Shown here piece after piece: positions 63,723 through 64,000 of a stretch of 64,000 nucleotides of DNA. This DNA comes from Candidatus Nanoarchaeia archaeon (GTDB taxonomy: Archaea; Nanobdellota; Nanobdellia; Woesearchaeales; UBA525). Position 1 is the first letter of the stretch; each line of letters starts with the position of its first letter. The notes beneath the pieces are model-generated. The model had not been told where the DNA came from and searched no databases. It worked only from the letters and a program-made list of their open reading frames with translations. Location of the stretch: NCBI GenBank assembly GCA_028279755.1, contig JANQNB010000011.1:230711-294710 (forward strand). The letters are read 5' to 3'. The position numbers and the translations under genes are program-made.

Positions 63723-64000
63723 ATGCCAGTGTCACGACGAGCATTTTTTGCCTTGCCGATCAGCACTGCAGTGATCGCTCTCGCCGCTGCAGCTGAAAAG
63801 CCGGGCATCGAATCCAAGGTACGCGAGGGGTATCGTTCGCTTGCTGGAAGAACGCAAGCGCTCTTCGAAGAAGTGCGTCCCTACTTTCACAATCTTTCAG
63901 AAACCGAAAACCATGCATTCGATCGTTTCAGCGGCAAGCTCGGCAGGATCAGCACAACAGGCGACATCCTCAGCATCGGCAGTGAGACAAATATGCGTAT
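63723..64000 (+). CDS. Exported protein with Tat-like signal (5' part, truncated by window)
   Basis: Frame open to the window end, at least 92 residues. It begins MPVSRRAFFALPISTAVIALAAAAE: a twin-arginine motif (SRRAFF) and a hydrophobic core ending AAA, so export by the Tat route is likely. The visible mature part is soluble and helical (VREGYRSLAGRTQALFEEVR). A ATTTATATAG box at 63690-63699 puts a leaderless start at ATG 63723. Product unknown. Confidence 0.75.
   Translation, partial: MPVSRRAFFALPISTAVIALAAAAEKPGIESKVREGYRSLAGRTQALFEEVRPYFHNLSETENHAFDRFSGKLGRISTTGDILSIGSETNMR

Overview
The window comes from an archaeon, most likely a DPANN-type lineage (Woesearchaeota/Pacearchaeota-like; this placement is inference). 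The evidence is the set of archaeal-type genes: RNA polymerase subunit L, ribosomal proteins L10e, S6e and S17e, Alba, class I lysyl-tRNA synthetase, Pth2, a TrmB regulator and intron-containing tRNAs. Promoters agree: TTTATAAA or TTTAAA boxes lie about 26 nt before start codons, so many mRNAs look leaderless, while other genes carry an AGGTGA-type Shine-Dalgarno (SD) site. Base composition is in the mid-50s % GC by eye, with AT-richer patches at 8870-8998 and 55800-57020. Genes are densely packed. No stretch over 300 bases lacks a gene; the largest gaps are about 240 nt (42177-42416), 232 nt (2460-2691) and 215 nt (55582-55796). I see no rRNA, CRISPR array, insertion sequence or recognisable origin.

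Layout. 1-2459: surface glycosylation (GT2 and GT-C glycosyltransferases). 2692-7482: an antioxidant/redox island (AhpC, superoxide reductase, superoxide dismutase, Bcp, DoxX, NDH-2). 7573-12094: MscS, RpoL, AMMECR1, CBS and MgtE. 12119-16053: a duplicated-domain nucleotidyltransferase and uncharacterised proteins. 16172-30396: the most striking region, a six-gene minus-strand operon of very large secreted Ig-like proteins and class III signal-peptide proteins, built from two copies of an A-B module, facing a convergent membrane-anchored surface protein. 30464-40386: translation genes (MetRS, LysRS, Pth2), a DEAD-box helicase, two intron-bearing tRNAs and a RimK/retropepsin-like pair. 40420-47588: a phosphohistidine-domain fusion, PNP, AlaX, a thioredoxin-CcdA fusion, an odd tRNA-Val, Nth, a JAMM protease and a voltage-sensor-like protein. 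48821-54590: L10e, a NOG1-like GTPase, S6e, ArgRS and a half-helicase. 54655-57018: a dockerin-repeat surface operon and a TrmB regulator. 57160-64000: a YbaK deacylase, a SpoIIM family protein, a lipoprotein, tRNA-Arg with flanking repeats, Alba/S17e, a CNNM transporter and a partial exported protein.

The genes combine a housekeeping translation/RNA core with a substantial investment in the cell surface (glycosylation, the A-B operon, the dockerin operon, a lipoprotein) and in oxygen defence. Small structured DNA elements recur between genes and around tRNA genes. Convergent neighbours repeatedly abut or share their stop codons.
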